Source: Polytrichum commune
Taxonomy: Eukaryota > Streptophyta > Polytrichopsida > Polytrichales > Polytrichaceae
DNA: 64,000 bases
Reading direction: 5' to 3'
Assembly (NCBI GenBank): GCA_950295325.1
Contig: OX485807.1
Location: 8,829,001-8,893,000 of the forward strand
In this document: piece after piece, positions 48,142 to 60,600 of the stretch
Position numbering within the stretch: position 1 is the first letter of the stretch
How the letters are laid out: every line of letters begins with the position of its first letter
The notes under the pieces: model-generated
What the model was told of the DNA's origin: nothing
Seen by the model: only the letters and a program-made list of their open reading frames with translations
Database searches by the model: none
Position numbers and translations under genes: made by a program

Positions 48142-48500
48142 CCCTCCTCCCTGTTACCGTTTGGTTTAACGGAAAAACGGTTACAACCGTTTTCCGACGG
48201 TCTTCCCCCAACCGTCATAAACCCATTGTAACCGCCACTTCCGGTCCGTTGGGTAATCTTGGCGCGTCCGTTACTTGGTCCGGACCAATGGTTCGGATCA
48301 TGATTACACGGTCCGTCCATCCAATTTGACGGACCGGTCATAGTACTTATTTTGGGTCGTTTTATCACACAAGGCGGAGTTAGAATACCCTATTTCCTAG
48401 TACAAGTAATTTTAACCTAAGAGACCCTATTATCTTCAGATAAGCAAGGAAAAATACGGAAATGGAATCCGTATTTCCGTATTTCCGTCTTTCCGTCGAA

Positions 48501-49200
48501 TTTGGACTCCCACATTAATATCACATGCACTTTGAATGCCACATGCATGATATTACAGAGGTTAGAGTGAAGTTAGGTGAGGATCAAAGAACAAACACAA
48601 TAAAAATACATGTGTCAAACAAGATTGGACTGCATTTTCAAATTTGATTAATTGCTCTACACTCAATAGTGAACACATTTGAGAAGATCTATGAGTTCAA
48701 TTAAGGAATCAATACACATGCATTTTCAATATCCATTTCTAAATCATGGGACGTCCGAATTTAAATTTAATCTTGGCTTACTCTGTTCCATTGTTATATT
48801 GCTACATTATTCACATGGTGACTTTGAGCCATCGAGTAAATGATGAAGAAGTGCAAGTTTGCAAGCCTTGATGGACACTTTAAGGAAAGAAATAATAGTG
48901 GGAGTCATGTGTTGGGAACTCAAATCCCATCTATTGAAGGCTTTGGTGCTTCTAACTTGCACATATGGTACTAAAATTTGGGAAAACGACTTGAAAATCT
49001 CTCATTAGAAGGCTTTCAAGAAGGGCATGAAGATGCATGTGATGTCTCATGTCGAAGTACATTCTTCGACGACCTATCATAATTTGTTGGTTGAATTTGG
49101 AGAACTCCCCATAGAATTATACGTTGTGAAACTCACCATGGGTTTTCAACAACGGCTTGCCCACCTACTCTCCTCTTGGTTAGTCAATCAAGCAACCTCA
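48501..49200. other. Intergenic, no gene seen
   Basis: AT-rich sequence after the GC-rich element, with nothing recognisable. Confidence 0.4.
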
Positions 49201-49865
49201 TTTTCCTAAGACCTAACTGTACAAGGATTTAACACATGGCACATATCGACAACTATGTGGAAGGCATCACGGGTTTATCTCATTGGGAAACCCATGATGA
49301 CCCAACAACATCAAAAATCACATAAGATGACACCAAGAAACCTATTTTTGCTAAAAAGTATAATTCTTTCCATCTCTCAAGAAAGAATATAAATTACCTC
49401 CACCTCAAGGATTTTCTCAAATATGAATGTGAGTTGTACTTGAAGCAACCATTGACATCACCACTAGGCAAGATCATTGTTGCTTACCGCACCTCAAACT
49501 ATAGACTCATAATTGAAATTGGACAATGGTTGACTATTCCTATCTCTAGAGATAATAAACCATGCAACTTTTGCTCTTATGATACATTTGAAAATGAGGC
49601 ACACTTTGTGTTGGAGTGACCCCTATATAACCCCATTAGATATACATTTCCATCACTATTTGAGAATGTGGTATTAGGAAGCCTCAAGTCTTGCCTTCAA
49701 TCATATCATAAAGTTGACATCAATCTCCATCTCATGGAGGCTACAACACTGCCACTCTAAGAAATTAGCCGGTTTGAATATCCTAACGTACTTTCAACCC
49801 CATTAGCATTTTGGTTTCCTCGACTCTAACATCAATTTCAATTCATTTCATTGTACACCACAAGC
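49200..49865 (+). pseudogene. LINE ORF2 3' fragment with zf-RVT-like motif, copy 1
   Basis: The reading frame at about 49380-49620 gives LTSPLGKIIVAYRTSNYRL, IIEIGQWLTIPISRDNKPCN and FCSYDTFENEAHFVLE. This is the C-x2-C...H pattern seen at the end of LINE reverse-transcriptase proteins, although the usual final Cys is replaced by a TGA stop. The following 3' region (49620-49860), including AGGAAGCCTCAAGTCTTGCC and CATTAGCATTTTGG, is homologous to 56760-56990. The fragment is 5'-truncated and inactive. Confidence 0.6.
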
Positions 49866-51144
49866 ATACAAGTCCGAGGCAATTGACCTACGTACCTGGA
49901 AACTTGTCTTATGTAAATGGATTTTGTACAAATCTAGCACAATGATAGATTTGCATTGTTCTTTCATTGACATGGGATGATTGCGTAGGATTTGTATGCT
50001 AGTAGTGGTAGTTCTGGTAATGCGACACAAGTTTCTTCATGATTATGTGAATCTAATCGGTAGAAGTTGACCCAAGATCATGCAAAAAAACCTGAATAAC
50101 ACTGACATGTACATAGAATGGTTGAGGAGGCGGCTTGGTCAAGCCTTGTACCCGCCACCCAATATAAGTTGGTTACCAAGAATAGAACGTGTGAAAATAC
50201 ATAACATGAAAAGACGACCTTTCCAATTAAATTCGCCCCTAGACCATATTCTGGTGCCCGGTTTTAGGATGTTTCTCGCAAACAATCAAAAAACCAAAGA
50301 ATATAAAAGTAAGGGCACGTCCACGTGGCAATCGATCTTGCTGCCAGCGTAGACCTCAGGACCTCGTGCCATGCAACACAAGGCCGCGACTGGGCTGGGC
50401 TGGTCTAACCCGTCCACCCCAGCCCGCCCGGCCCGTCCCATCATCTCCTGCATGCTTGCGACGATCCTCTGGTGCTCCGACGTTTCGGACACACGAATTG
50501 AGGGTGAAAAAAAGTAGCTTAACTCGATCACGTCGGCCCAATTCGCTTGAGTTTTCTGTACACATCAACCTCTTCGATTTCATCTTTTCAGGATGTTTTA
50601 AAGCATTTTTTTTAGTATTTTTGAAGATTTTCCCTGTATTTTCAGGGAATTTAGATCGGAGATGATCAGCTATGGTTCAAATTCCGATGGAGTGTGCAAT
50701 TTGATATGTGAAAGCACCGAAGGAGCTCAATGGCGACCTAGGGGTAGAGAGTTTCCCACGGTTGTATAAAGATTGGCGCATTCTTTGATGGTTGCTCGAT
50801 CGGATGCAGCTACTTTGCCAAAGAGTTCTGGAGATGCAGTGCAAGGCCATGTGAAATAAATCCAGCTAGATAGAAGTGTAGCAAAGTGCAAGAAGGAAGG
50901 AAATTGTCAATTGGGTGTTTTCCCTCTCTAAAAGTCTTAGTGTGGGGTCCGCGATCATGGCTTGTTTTTGCAAGCAGTCATGCATCGATGTGCATATGGT
51001 GCTGGTTTCGATCATATTCTCGGAGAATTTATCAGGAGTGATTTCCAGGGATAAGCCTCAATGTCATTGACGGGACCCTAGCTTTTTCACAACGATAACA
51101 ACAAGAGCGCTAGGGCCAGAGCACGCACACGTTATTCGGTGGAA
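49866..51144. other. Intergenic, upstream flank of the MTP gene
   Basis: No gene is recognised. A GC-rich island at about 50340-50480 has low-complexity open frames without domains. The MTP promoter and 5' UTR should lie toward 51144; no clear TATA box is seen. Confidence 0.45.
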
Positions 51145-54100
51145 ATGGGAGAAAGGAATTTACAAGTGCCTCTCCTCGATGGAAATGAGGCGCAAGAGGA
51201 AGGAGATGGACCAGAGATGGAAGGTGCTCTGATGAATCATCATCATGATCATCGCAACAATGGAGACACAGCGGCAGCAGCAGCAGCTCCGTTGTTGTTG
51301 AGTACCAGCTCAGACAGATGGAAATTTACGGACCATCGCGTCTTGGCCAGTAGAGTGTTTTGTGATGTGCAAGGCCATTCTGCAGGTACGAAACTCCTTT
51401 CTCACGCTGATGCACACAACAATTTCTTACTCGTAGCTTGAAATTCATGTTGGGAGAACTTCTGCAGTCATGATGTATGAATGACTCCAACATATGGTGA
51501 ATTTTAAGTTTCAGGTTCTTCACTGGAGGCGAGCCCTACTGAGCTTAATTAGGTCAAAGTTCTTGGCCTGCTTATGGGGTATGATATTCTGAAGTCTAGA
51601 GGAGTATGTTATGCTGTGGCATGGTTATGTCGTTTGTGCCAGAATCTACTACTCTAGAGTCGAGAATAAGTTATAAAAGGTTGATGTCTTTTCGTAAAGA
51701 CCTGACCTAATTTTCCCGTTGCATTTAGACGTCCATTCTCACAAAGAACTCTCCACATGCAATCCAATCATGGTTGGAAGGTTCATCCATTCTATCCAAC
51801 AAGCCTTCTGGATCTGTTGATATTCGTCCATTAAAGATGGCACGATGACTTGCTCAAGAGGTGTAGCATTTTGAATTATAGAGGAGTATGTTGTGGCATG
51901 GTTGGGTGGGTCGTGCCACAACATACTCCTCTATACTTCAAAATTGTTATAAGAGGTTGATGATTTTTCGTAACGACCTGACCTAATTTTCCCTATGTAT
52001 TAAGACGTCCATCTCCCAAAGACTCTCCAGATGCAATGCAAAATTTTGGTCCATCCATTCTATCCAACAAGCGTTCTGGATCTATTGATGTTTGTCCGTC
52101 AAGAAAAAGATGATGCCAAGAAATAGGTCTCTTTCTTTATGAAAGAGAATGACACCTCCTTTCAGCCCTTAATTTTCGGGCCAGACCACTCGGACCACCA
52201 CCCTCATTCACCTGACCCTTAAATTCCAAATGCAACAGAAGGAGGTGGTATTCTCCCCTACTTAGTATTCAAGGAGAATTTTACCTTGAAATTTTGCGTC
52301 AAAGTGCAGCTTGATGGAGAAAGGGCACTTACTCAGTACCTCTGCTTGCGTTTTCTAGGTCAACGGGAGTACAACAGGAAACAGAGGGAGACGCTTGCCC
52401 GCTTTAATGAAGTCGACTCCATGACTAATCTGGGGCCCTCCAAAGGCACGACTGGTGCCGGTGATCAAGAAGAGCCACGTGAAAGCTTCGCAATTAACAT
52501 CTCATACCTCACTAATCTGTTTCTCTTTATCATCAAGGTAAAAAAGCTTTGGTCACTGCTGAATTTATTATTTCTCAAGCCACCAACTTGAAATGTCACC
52601 CATTCCCATGATTGGTCACTCATTAAAGTGAAGAGCACTTCCAGCAGCCCGTTGTGCTTTTCTACCCACGTAGATAACATGTCATCCATAACTTCCAGTT
52701 TTCGTCCAGGATCAGACCCAGGATGCCCCGTAAACGCCTTGAGTAGGTGGATGATGAGCTGCGGCCATCCATTCTTCTCGCGCCTATTATGTAGTCCATG
52801 GATACTTACTATTTTCATTTCATCTAGATACACTGCTCATACAGTTGGGTACCACTTTCATTTCATCATTGTCATACATTTCATCTAAGTACACTGCTCT
52901 TTCTTTGTCACTAGCCTCATTGTCCACATCACCCATTTGTTGTATCTGCAACCTTCGCAGTTCACATTCTTTTGTTGCACCCTGTAGATGCTACATTTGC
53001 TCAATTTTGTAGTCAAGTGTGTCATGCCTTTAAGGGGGTACAAAATCATTTATGTGCATCTCCGCTATAGATACCTCTGGATGCACGTCTTTTTATTAAA
53101 TTAGTCCCATTTGGGGATATGTAGGTCTTTCAAGCAGCTTCACATGTGAGCTTTGATCAACTGCTCAGAGAAGAACAGTCTTTGACTGCGATATATATAT
53201 ATATTTGAGTTCACAATCTCTAATTATTTCATGGACCTGAATATATATGGACTAGGTGATTACTGCCATCCGCAGTGGCTCATTGGCCATCGTCGCATCT
53301 GCTTTGGATTCACTCCTCGATCTCTTGGCAGGAGCCATTCTTTGGTTCACAAAGTGGTCAATGCAACACCATAATAAGTACAAGTATCCAATTGGCAAGT
53401 CTCGGGTGCAGCCAGTTGGAATTGTGGTGTTTGCTGCAGTAATGGCTACCCTAGGTACAAATCACGACCTCTCTAAGCTCCTAATTATGAAAGTTTTTAC
53501 TCTTGGCCTGTGTGAGCCTTGTGGACACCTTCAATTTTATGTTCTAAATGTTCCTTTCCGGCCCACTGGTTTGTAATCGGAAGCACTGTATCTCATTGGG
53601 GATTTAAAGTAATGTTGACATGCCCTAAATCAATACACAACCTAAAACCAACATATGTACCATTGCCAGACGTTTGGAGCTCTGTGATGTATGACTGATA
53701 CATACTGTTGGTTTAGAGTTATGTGTTGGTTCCGGGTATATGCACCTTATGATGACTCAGGTTCTCCCAGTGTTAAAATGTTGCTTTTACGTCACATTGT
53801 TTTCTAGACATATACTGCTACTAGAGGCCAGCAACCTTCTGCAAGTCATCAAATTACAGGATGATCTATCAGCCACCATCAGGATCAAAGTTTATCCTAT
53901 GGAGTTGATATGTGGTGTGGCTAGAAGGTGAAGTTTCGTGACACCTGCGGAGGGAGAGGGTTAAAATGCTGATCACTATTGTTGAGCCCTGGGATTACTA
54001 GTTTAAGGAAAATTAACCTTTGAATCAGGGTCAGCAATCCCAAATTAGTCTGAGTTAATTGGGATGAATCAGCGGCAGGTTATTATTCTTTTGCATGACC

Positions 54101-56014
54101 AGATTACAAGTTATTCCTTTATATTCTTCATCACATCCTTTATTACTCATCCAGTCTATATTTCTTTCTGCTGCAGGGATGCAAGTTCTGCTTACAGCAA
54201 TCCAACAGTTGATAGAAGGGGTCACAAATCATTCACTAGATGCTTGGGATCGAGGATGGCTTGTGGTCGTTATGGGAATTGTGATTTTCTCCAAACTGTG
54301 TCTGTATCTCTATTGTCGCACATTCAAAAGTGACATTGTCCAGGCCTATGCTACGGTAAATTTACTACTTCCCAAGAATACAATAGAGAGTTTGAGGATT
54401 ATGAGAGTTCTTTATGACTACACCCATATACAAATCAAAGAACCAAAAGTTCTCTTCGATGCTCAAAACTCAAAGGGTAGAGTGTGGCAGAGGGAATCCC
54501 ATCTCTCTCTGCTTAGTTGCTTGGTGTAGGTCGCTTGCAACCTACCATGCAGATTCTACAGAGCGATTAGGGTTTGCAAGGCCAAATGGCCGAGCATGTT
54601 GTCTTATTTTACAGTTCTTGCAAGGATTGACTCACCTTTTTGAGTGTTTGTAATAAAATATGAGCAGGTAGAAGGTAGGCAGTAGGGAGGTAGTAAGAAT
54701 AGTTGAAGACATTTGTTCATGAGTGAAGGAAATAACTTGACACCAGAAATCCGTTCTTAAAGACATGTTTGAAGGACACTGCCTTGTTCTCCTTTACTTT
54801 TCCAACAGGACCACAAGCTTGATATTCTTACGAATTCAGTGGGGCTAGCAGCTGCCCTACTTGCTGATCGGTTTGTCTGGTGGATAGATCCAGTGGGTGC
54901 CATGTTGCTGGCCCTCTACACCATTTCAAACTGGGGTACAACAGTGATTGAAAATGCTGGTAAACCTTGTACATGCAGATAATGCAATGATTTTTGCGCT
55001 TTTGCCAGATAGTGAATGCCAGAGTTTCTTATCACGACTCCTGGCTCTGGTCCTAAATACTTAAACCTCAAAGGTCCAAGAGGCCCATACTGGGTCTCAG
55101 GTGTCATATGGAGGGGTTTAAGATTACTTCTTGATATTTTTAGCTAAGAGGGTCAAAATTGACATTGTTGAAACTTAGGCCATGCATCATGTTCATTTTT
55201 CCAATCAAAGCATACATATATGTTGAAATAAATATAAGAGGTATGAGCTTATATAACTAACCTAGACTCAAATACACACCATGTATATCCAACTACTGTT
55301 GATACATATGACTTTATTTCCATTTCCTCTTTTAATAGGCTGCAGTTAACATGGATAGGGTTGAAGCATTCAAGCTGACAGTTCCCACAAAATATAACTT
55401 CCTGTTTGAAAGACTCTTAGTGGAACATCTCAAGCGTTCTTTGCGTGCAGCATCATTGGTGGGACAATCAGCACCACCAGAATTTCTACAGCTTGTCACA
55501 TACGTAGCGTTCAATCATCACCAAAAAATTCGCCGGTTGGATACAGTACGAGCTTACATGCTTGGCGGGCATTACTTTGTGGAGGTAAAATCACTGGAAA
55601 CTTTGAGCAATTTACCACTTGTTCTTACATGCTTTAATGTGGACAAACCTAGGGCCCAAGATGAAATTACATATTTACATCCTCCAGCTTATAAGTTATG
55701 GGAGATTTAATAATACAGTGATTTTCTCTGCTGATAAAGTAGTAGTTGTTTTTATCCTGCTAAGAAATTTGATCAAGTCACTTGCCTGGCATTGCTATGA
55801 TCATTCCAAGTTGTTCACTGATTAGGTTTTAAGTTGCTCTCTGCAGGTGGATATAGAACTACCAGAGGATATGCCATTGTGGGAAGCACATAATATTGGT
55901 GAGACATTACAAAATAAACTGGAAGCCCTACCAGAAGTAGAACGTGCTTACGTGCACCTTGATTTTGAGTGTGATCACAAACCTGAACATCATGGTGGAG
56001 ATTATAATGTTTAG
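51145..56014 (+). CDS. Mn-type cation diffusion facilitator (metal tolerance protein, MTP8-11 group)
   Basis: Seven exons: 51145-51385, 52359-52537, 53256-53454, 54177-54355, 54809-54959, 55451-55584 and 55847-56014, with phases 1,0,1,0,1,0, giving 416 residues. The family exports Mn2+ from the cytosol into Golgi, prevacuolar or vacuolar compartments using the proton gradient. The N-terminus is soluble, with a dileucine-like VPLLDG and a His cluster (NHHHDHR). Motifs: [29 protein letters not shown] with the metal site D158-x3-D162, [17 protein letters not shown], then [13 protein letters not shown] with D267-x3-D271. The end has [54 protein letters not shown] and a C-terminal metal-binding fold ending EHHGGDYNV. 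DxxxD at both sites, not HxxxD, marks the Mn group. The Met codon at 51145 is chosen; the preceding GTG is not a plant start. Intron 1 holds a roughly 290-bp direct duplication. Confidence 0.93.
51575..52105. repeat. Direct duplication with hairpin in MTP intron 1
   Basis: Two diverged copies (about 51575-51840 and 51868-52105) share AGAGGAGTATGTT, GACCTGACCTAATTTTCCC, CCATTCTATCCAACAAGC and TTCTGGATCT. The second copy begins with a perfect 22-bp inverted repeat (51877-51898 and 51914-51935, 15-nt loop) extended by TTTTGAA/TTCAAAA. It probably derives from a hairpin-type mobile element. Confidence 0.75.
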
Positions 56015-56499
56015 CAAACAGGTGATGCGCACGCACTAGGCCACCTCAAAGTTGCAATGGGGAACCTGATTGCTTTGAGCCAGAGCTTGCACACACGTCT
56101 CATCATCCAGTTTGAGTTGTTGCTCAGTCACAATACAATAGACTATGGACGGGTGGTGATGCAGTTGCCATTCCAAAGTTTCAGAAAGTCCAGCCATTGA
56201 TGATGGCTTGTTGAGTAGAAGGTGCGGGGATGGTCCTTGACATTAAATCATATGTTCGGGTACAACATCACAAGCCCAAACCAGTTGTTATACAACTGGC
56301 GTTGTTGTGCGCCCTCTGGTGAGTGACACATGTTGTAACTACTGAGGTGTCAAACTTGCCTACCTGGCTATTGACCACATCTCACCCACCTACAACTTGC
56401 CTTCCACTAGTGCACGTGTGCCATGTACTCAAGCCAAGCTAAAAGATTAGTACGAGGTGTTGTGGAGGAAAGACGTGGGCCACACTATAAACTTGCTGG

Positions 56500-56990
56500 A
56501 TTTGTCTACATATTAGTCTACAATTTTTACCAATTTATAAATCCTCTGCACCTGCCAACCTAGTTTTGTACATAGCATGTCCGTTTTCCTGTTTCCACTT
56601 GTAAACCAAGGTGAACCTTTCCAGCCTTCAACTTTGTTGATTGGTGTAGGATCTGATTTTATACATAACCTTGTATTCAAAAGATTCAAGTCATCAACAA
56701 AACAATGGATGACCTTGAATATATTGCCTCTATATATATTCCTGTCTGATCTCCTACAATTGAGTAGTTTGCCATTAAATGCCTTCACACTTCAGAATGT
56801 ACTCCTAGGGAGCTTCAAGTCTCTTTCAATTGGACCACCAAGTTGACATTGGTCTAATGGAGGCTATCACACTTCGTCACTCTAAATAATAAGTTGGTTT
56901 GAAACCATCATGATGTACTTTCAGTCCCATTAGCCTTTTCAGCTTCTTGAAATTTAAAATCAATTTCATTTCATTGAGTATTTGTGAGGA
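56500..56990 (+). repeat. LINE 3' end, copy 2 (just downstream of MTP)
   Basis: Sequence 56760-56990 matches the 3' part of the LINE fragment at 49620-49860: AGGGAGCTTCAAGTCT, TTGACAT, ATGGAGGCTATCACACTTCG, CATTAGCCTTTTC, ATCAATTTCATTTCATT. A short frame NVLLGSFKSLSIG matches NVVLGSLKS of copy 1. The same orientation on either side of MTP could promote unequal recombination (inference). Confidence 0.6.
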
Positions 56991-57692
56991 TCTTAAACTT
57001 AGTCATTCTATTTCAAGCAGCTTTTGGATAAGCTTATTCCATCTTTTGAACATGAAGGACAGTTTTCTACATCTCACCTTGATCTCAGAGGCTGTAAAAA
57101 TCTGTCAGGATTTTTTACTCATCCTCTCTTCTATGTGGAGCACTGCATTCAAAAATTCCATTGCATTTGATATTAATATGCTATACTTACCATATTCCAT
57201 GATTTTAAGACGATCTGGAGTAGGTCGAGCTAGTTGCTCTTTACAGATTTACATCATTGGATGACACAGCCTAAACCAAGTGCTCTGGAGAAAAAACATG
57301 ATGCCATTTCAATTTACTATAATTCTTTTACCTCAAAATCAAAGCATGGGATTTTCTCCTCATCACAAGCAGGAATACAATCAAAAACCATATACATGTT
57401 ATCTTTACATCATTTCCATGCAATTTCTTCATTTAGATGAATGGTGCCAGAGTTCATTGAGCTTTTCATCTTCAACCATCTCAATGTTTAAACTCTTATG
57501 GGTTAATGTCTTCTGACGTCAAGCACGTTGCATCACAACTTCAAGTGTCCCATGGCATGTAGTAATGGTGAATGACTGGTTGCTATTCATAATCATGATC
57601 ATCAGTACAAGAGTAACAATATGGGCCCCAAAAAATTAGCACTAACTATCAGTCGACCCTTCCTAATAAGCATACAATTTACCTCACCCATT
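56991..57692. other. Intergenic, no gene seen
   Basis: AT-rich sequence between the LINE remnant and the 3' end of the methyltransferase gene. Open frames have no domain. Confidence 0.45.
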
Positions 57693-60600
57693 CTACCTCT
57701 TTGTATTTTCCTGCTTTCGGGCAAGGGCAGCAGCAGCTGCCAGCTTCTTCCCAGCTCTAGTAAATTTCAAGCTCTTGGCTGACTTTGACCTCATCCCTGA
57801 TCCCTTCTTTGCAGGCTTTGGTGGAGGCTTTTTCCCCCACTTGAAAACCGCGAGAACCTCAATACTGTGATCCAAACAAATTGTGGTAAGAGCAATGAAT
57901 ACGCTTTCATATTAGTTTCCATGCCCAAGCTACTCTTAACCCTTAAAAGGCCCGAGGATGTCTTTATGTTGGATACATGATGATTTGTACAAACCCCCAA
58001 ATATATTGAATCCAGATATGGCACAGCCTATTAAAAAGAGGAATTGAGAATAAAGTCATGTGTAGTGACAGTGATCAGAAAGACATGGTCTGTATTTGAG
58101 TCTAGATCATTCATAGAATCTCAAATCTTCCTACAAGTATTGAGGAAAAGTACTCAATACTTTAGCCAAAACTAATACAAGTATTTATATTTCTCAAATA
58201 CAAAGTTGCATGAATATTTATGTAGGTGTCCATTGGAATAACCCATGTGATAAATGGGCTAATTTTAGATAGGGTCACTTTTGACGCTTTTAAGCTAAAA
58301 ACCTTAAAGAATTTTTTTTAAACCCCTCCATGCGACACCTAGAGGCCAAGAATGGACCTCTCGAACCTTTATGGATTAACCCTTGAGCGGACAGTAATAC
58401 AAAACTTTCATAATAACATGCTTTAGTGTGGCTAGTTGTTCAACGTAAGTAGAGTATATTTTTCTTCTTGCTTCCACATCTCTAATCCACTTTCAAAGTC
58501 CGAAGCATGGTTGGGTTGAATACTAATAGTTCTAATATTTTCTCGAGCTAAGTTCATGCCAAATGTAAAGATTGCATGTTTTTAGCAGTAGCTTTTCTCA
58601 TGTTATAACTGTATCTCCAATTCTAGGTCCAGCATAACTAACCAATCTATAGACTGCCTACATTGTAAGAATTAGTTCCATGGGGTGAGTAATAAAACAA
58701 ACTTATTGCATCAATGGAATAGACTTTAGGAGCACAAAATAAAGGTTCCAGAATTTGCACCTGTTTGTGCCCGGGAAAAAGTTGAATCCATGAGCAGAAT
58801 CAAGGTGCCATGCATTTCCTTCAACTAGAGCAGCGTAATCCTGCAATTCATTTAGTGAACTAGGTAGCTTAGTGCTGTAAAGATCGAGAGTACCTAATTC
58901 TCAAGAGCCAATACATCAATATTTTTGGGGTGTCAAAGTAGATTTTAAATGTCATGCGGACAAGGTATAGATTTCATTACAAACTTCCAAAGGGTTATCT
59001 ATAATGTGATTATTACACCTAGTGGTATATAATGTGATCATCCTATAATGTAGGTATTAATTCTAGGTTATGATTTGCTTCACAAAAGTATAATGTGTCA
59101 CACCATGAAAGAGAACGACAAAGTAATGGAATAATCTCAACAAAGATTGAAATTTATAATGTTATTTGATCATTGTATTATTTACGAAACAATAATGCCT
59201 CCAGAAATTTGTGATGTTAATCTCAATCAGTTGACAAGATCATACCAACTTGAAGGCATGCCAGCCACAGCTGACGTAGATTAATGTTCTAGGAAATGTG
59301 GTTTGGTCTTCTTCCCAATTGGATGACCCTTCCTTGTGTACACCCCCTTGCTTTGCTCGTAATATCCATGGCCGCTTTTCAACCCTAAAATGGCAATACC
59401 AAACAAGGGAGTACATCTATTTTAGTGTTCTCCAATTTGACAGAAATGACACAATCTTCAGAGGACTAAACTGAAACTATTGGTTCACTTTGGCCAAAGT
59501 GATACAAGTTGGATTTTTCAATACTCGAGTTGCATGACCTGTTTCACGCTCTTGTGAAATTTGATTTCTGGAGTAACAGTGTGATGCTCCAGATTTTCAG
59601 ACTCTTCAAACATTAGACTTTCACAAAGTCACTCAAAATGGGACCAAACTAGGAGGTCGGTGCCTCTTTGAGAAAATTTATTTCTAAGAGCTCATTAGAG
59701 CACCTTGTGTCGAAGCATAATTTTGTATCATGGGTGAAGCTCCTTGGACCTCCTCTTTTGATAAAAAAATTCGAGAAAAATTTAGGATAAAAAACAGGTC
59801 TGACACATGGGACCAACCACCCTGAATCCCGGCTTGGCCCAGTAATCCTAGTATGACAAGCTAGGAAGCTGACTTTTTATAACCCAACCGCATTCATTTA
59901 GCTTGTTTGTTTAAACCTCGAGAACTTGCCTCATGACTTTATGCATAAGCTCTGAAAGTGACCTTTTAGCCAATTCACCTGGAGTTCATCCCAGAGACTA
60001 TACGGATAACTCTATCAGTTCTGAAACCTCCATAATTATCTCAATGTCCTTCTAGAAACTCCCAAAAACCTTTCCAAACTAGAAATCACCATAACTAAAA
60101 AGAAAAAAACTACAAAAATCAATGTTGGAAGTGATCCACACGGTAGAGAGAGAGATTCAAGGCTTACTTGTCGATCGTTTGTGATGAGGGGGACTTAATC
60201 TTGCCAAGACCTCTTAACGCGATAGTCCTCAACGACTCGAGAACCGGCTGGTCCAGGCCTTTCCGAGGTGGATCCACAATTACAACATCTGACCCCTCAA
60301 GCCAGTTTATGGGTGACTGCAGACAAAAAAACGTATGTTAATTTCAGAAATTTTCAGATATCAAAGAACTAACTCCCACTATTGACTATGGTATCTTGTG
60401 AAGACTATAACTCTGAAAAAGAAGGGATGACTCAGATGTGTGGCTTCATCTTTGAATCAATCTTAACCCTCTTGTAATCCCAATAATGGCATCACAAGAA
60501 TTAGAGGACCTTCAAAGACTCAAAGGTGGATACTTGAATGGGCACGGACAAGCCACCCTGCACCCAATCTCCCCCAAGGGCAAGCCCTTAGGCTCCCACA

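Larger units (their letters stand above)
44470..48500 (-). mobile_element. GC-rich retroelement-like unit with TCCGG/CCGGA-rich sequence
   Basis: About 4 kb stand out by high GC and dense repetition of TCCGG/CCGGA in coding and non-coding parts alike, against an AT-rich background. On the minus strand a TATA-like box (48133-48141), two consecutive reading frames and an AATAAA signal (45554-45559) form a plausible transcription unit. The coding parts resemble the gag-like 'putative plant transposon protein' type. Two diverged tandem copies of a roughly 290-bp block lie in the 3' part (about 44890-45150 and 45190-45430). Exact ends, LTRs and target duplications could not be found, so the class is open. 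Confidence 0.6.

Noticed and set aside
46521-48368. 615-codon minus-strand frame
   Set aside because: Only its middle part is sensible protein. The first part and the last part are out-of-frame translations of ORF A and ORF B; GC-rich DNA gives long chance frames.
51139-51144. GTG start two codons before the MTP ATG
   Set aside because: Nuclear plant genes rarely start at GTG, and an ATG in good context follows at once.
55351-55450. Upstream extension of MTP exon 6 (reading [11 protein letters not shown]...)
   Set aside because: The acceptor at 55449-55450 joins ENA to ASLVGQSAP in phase; the extension would insert about 30 residues absent from the family as I recall it.
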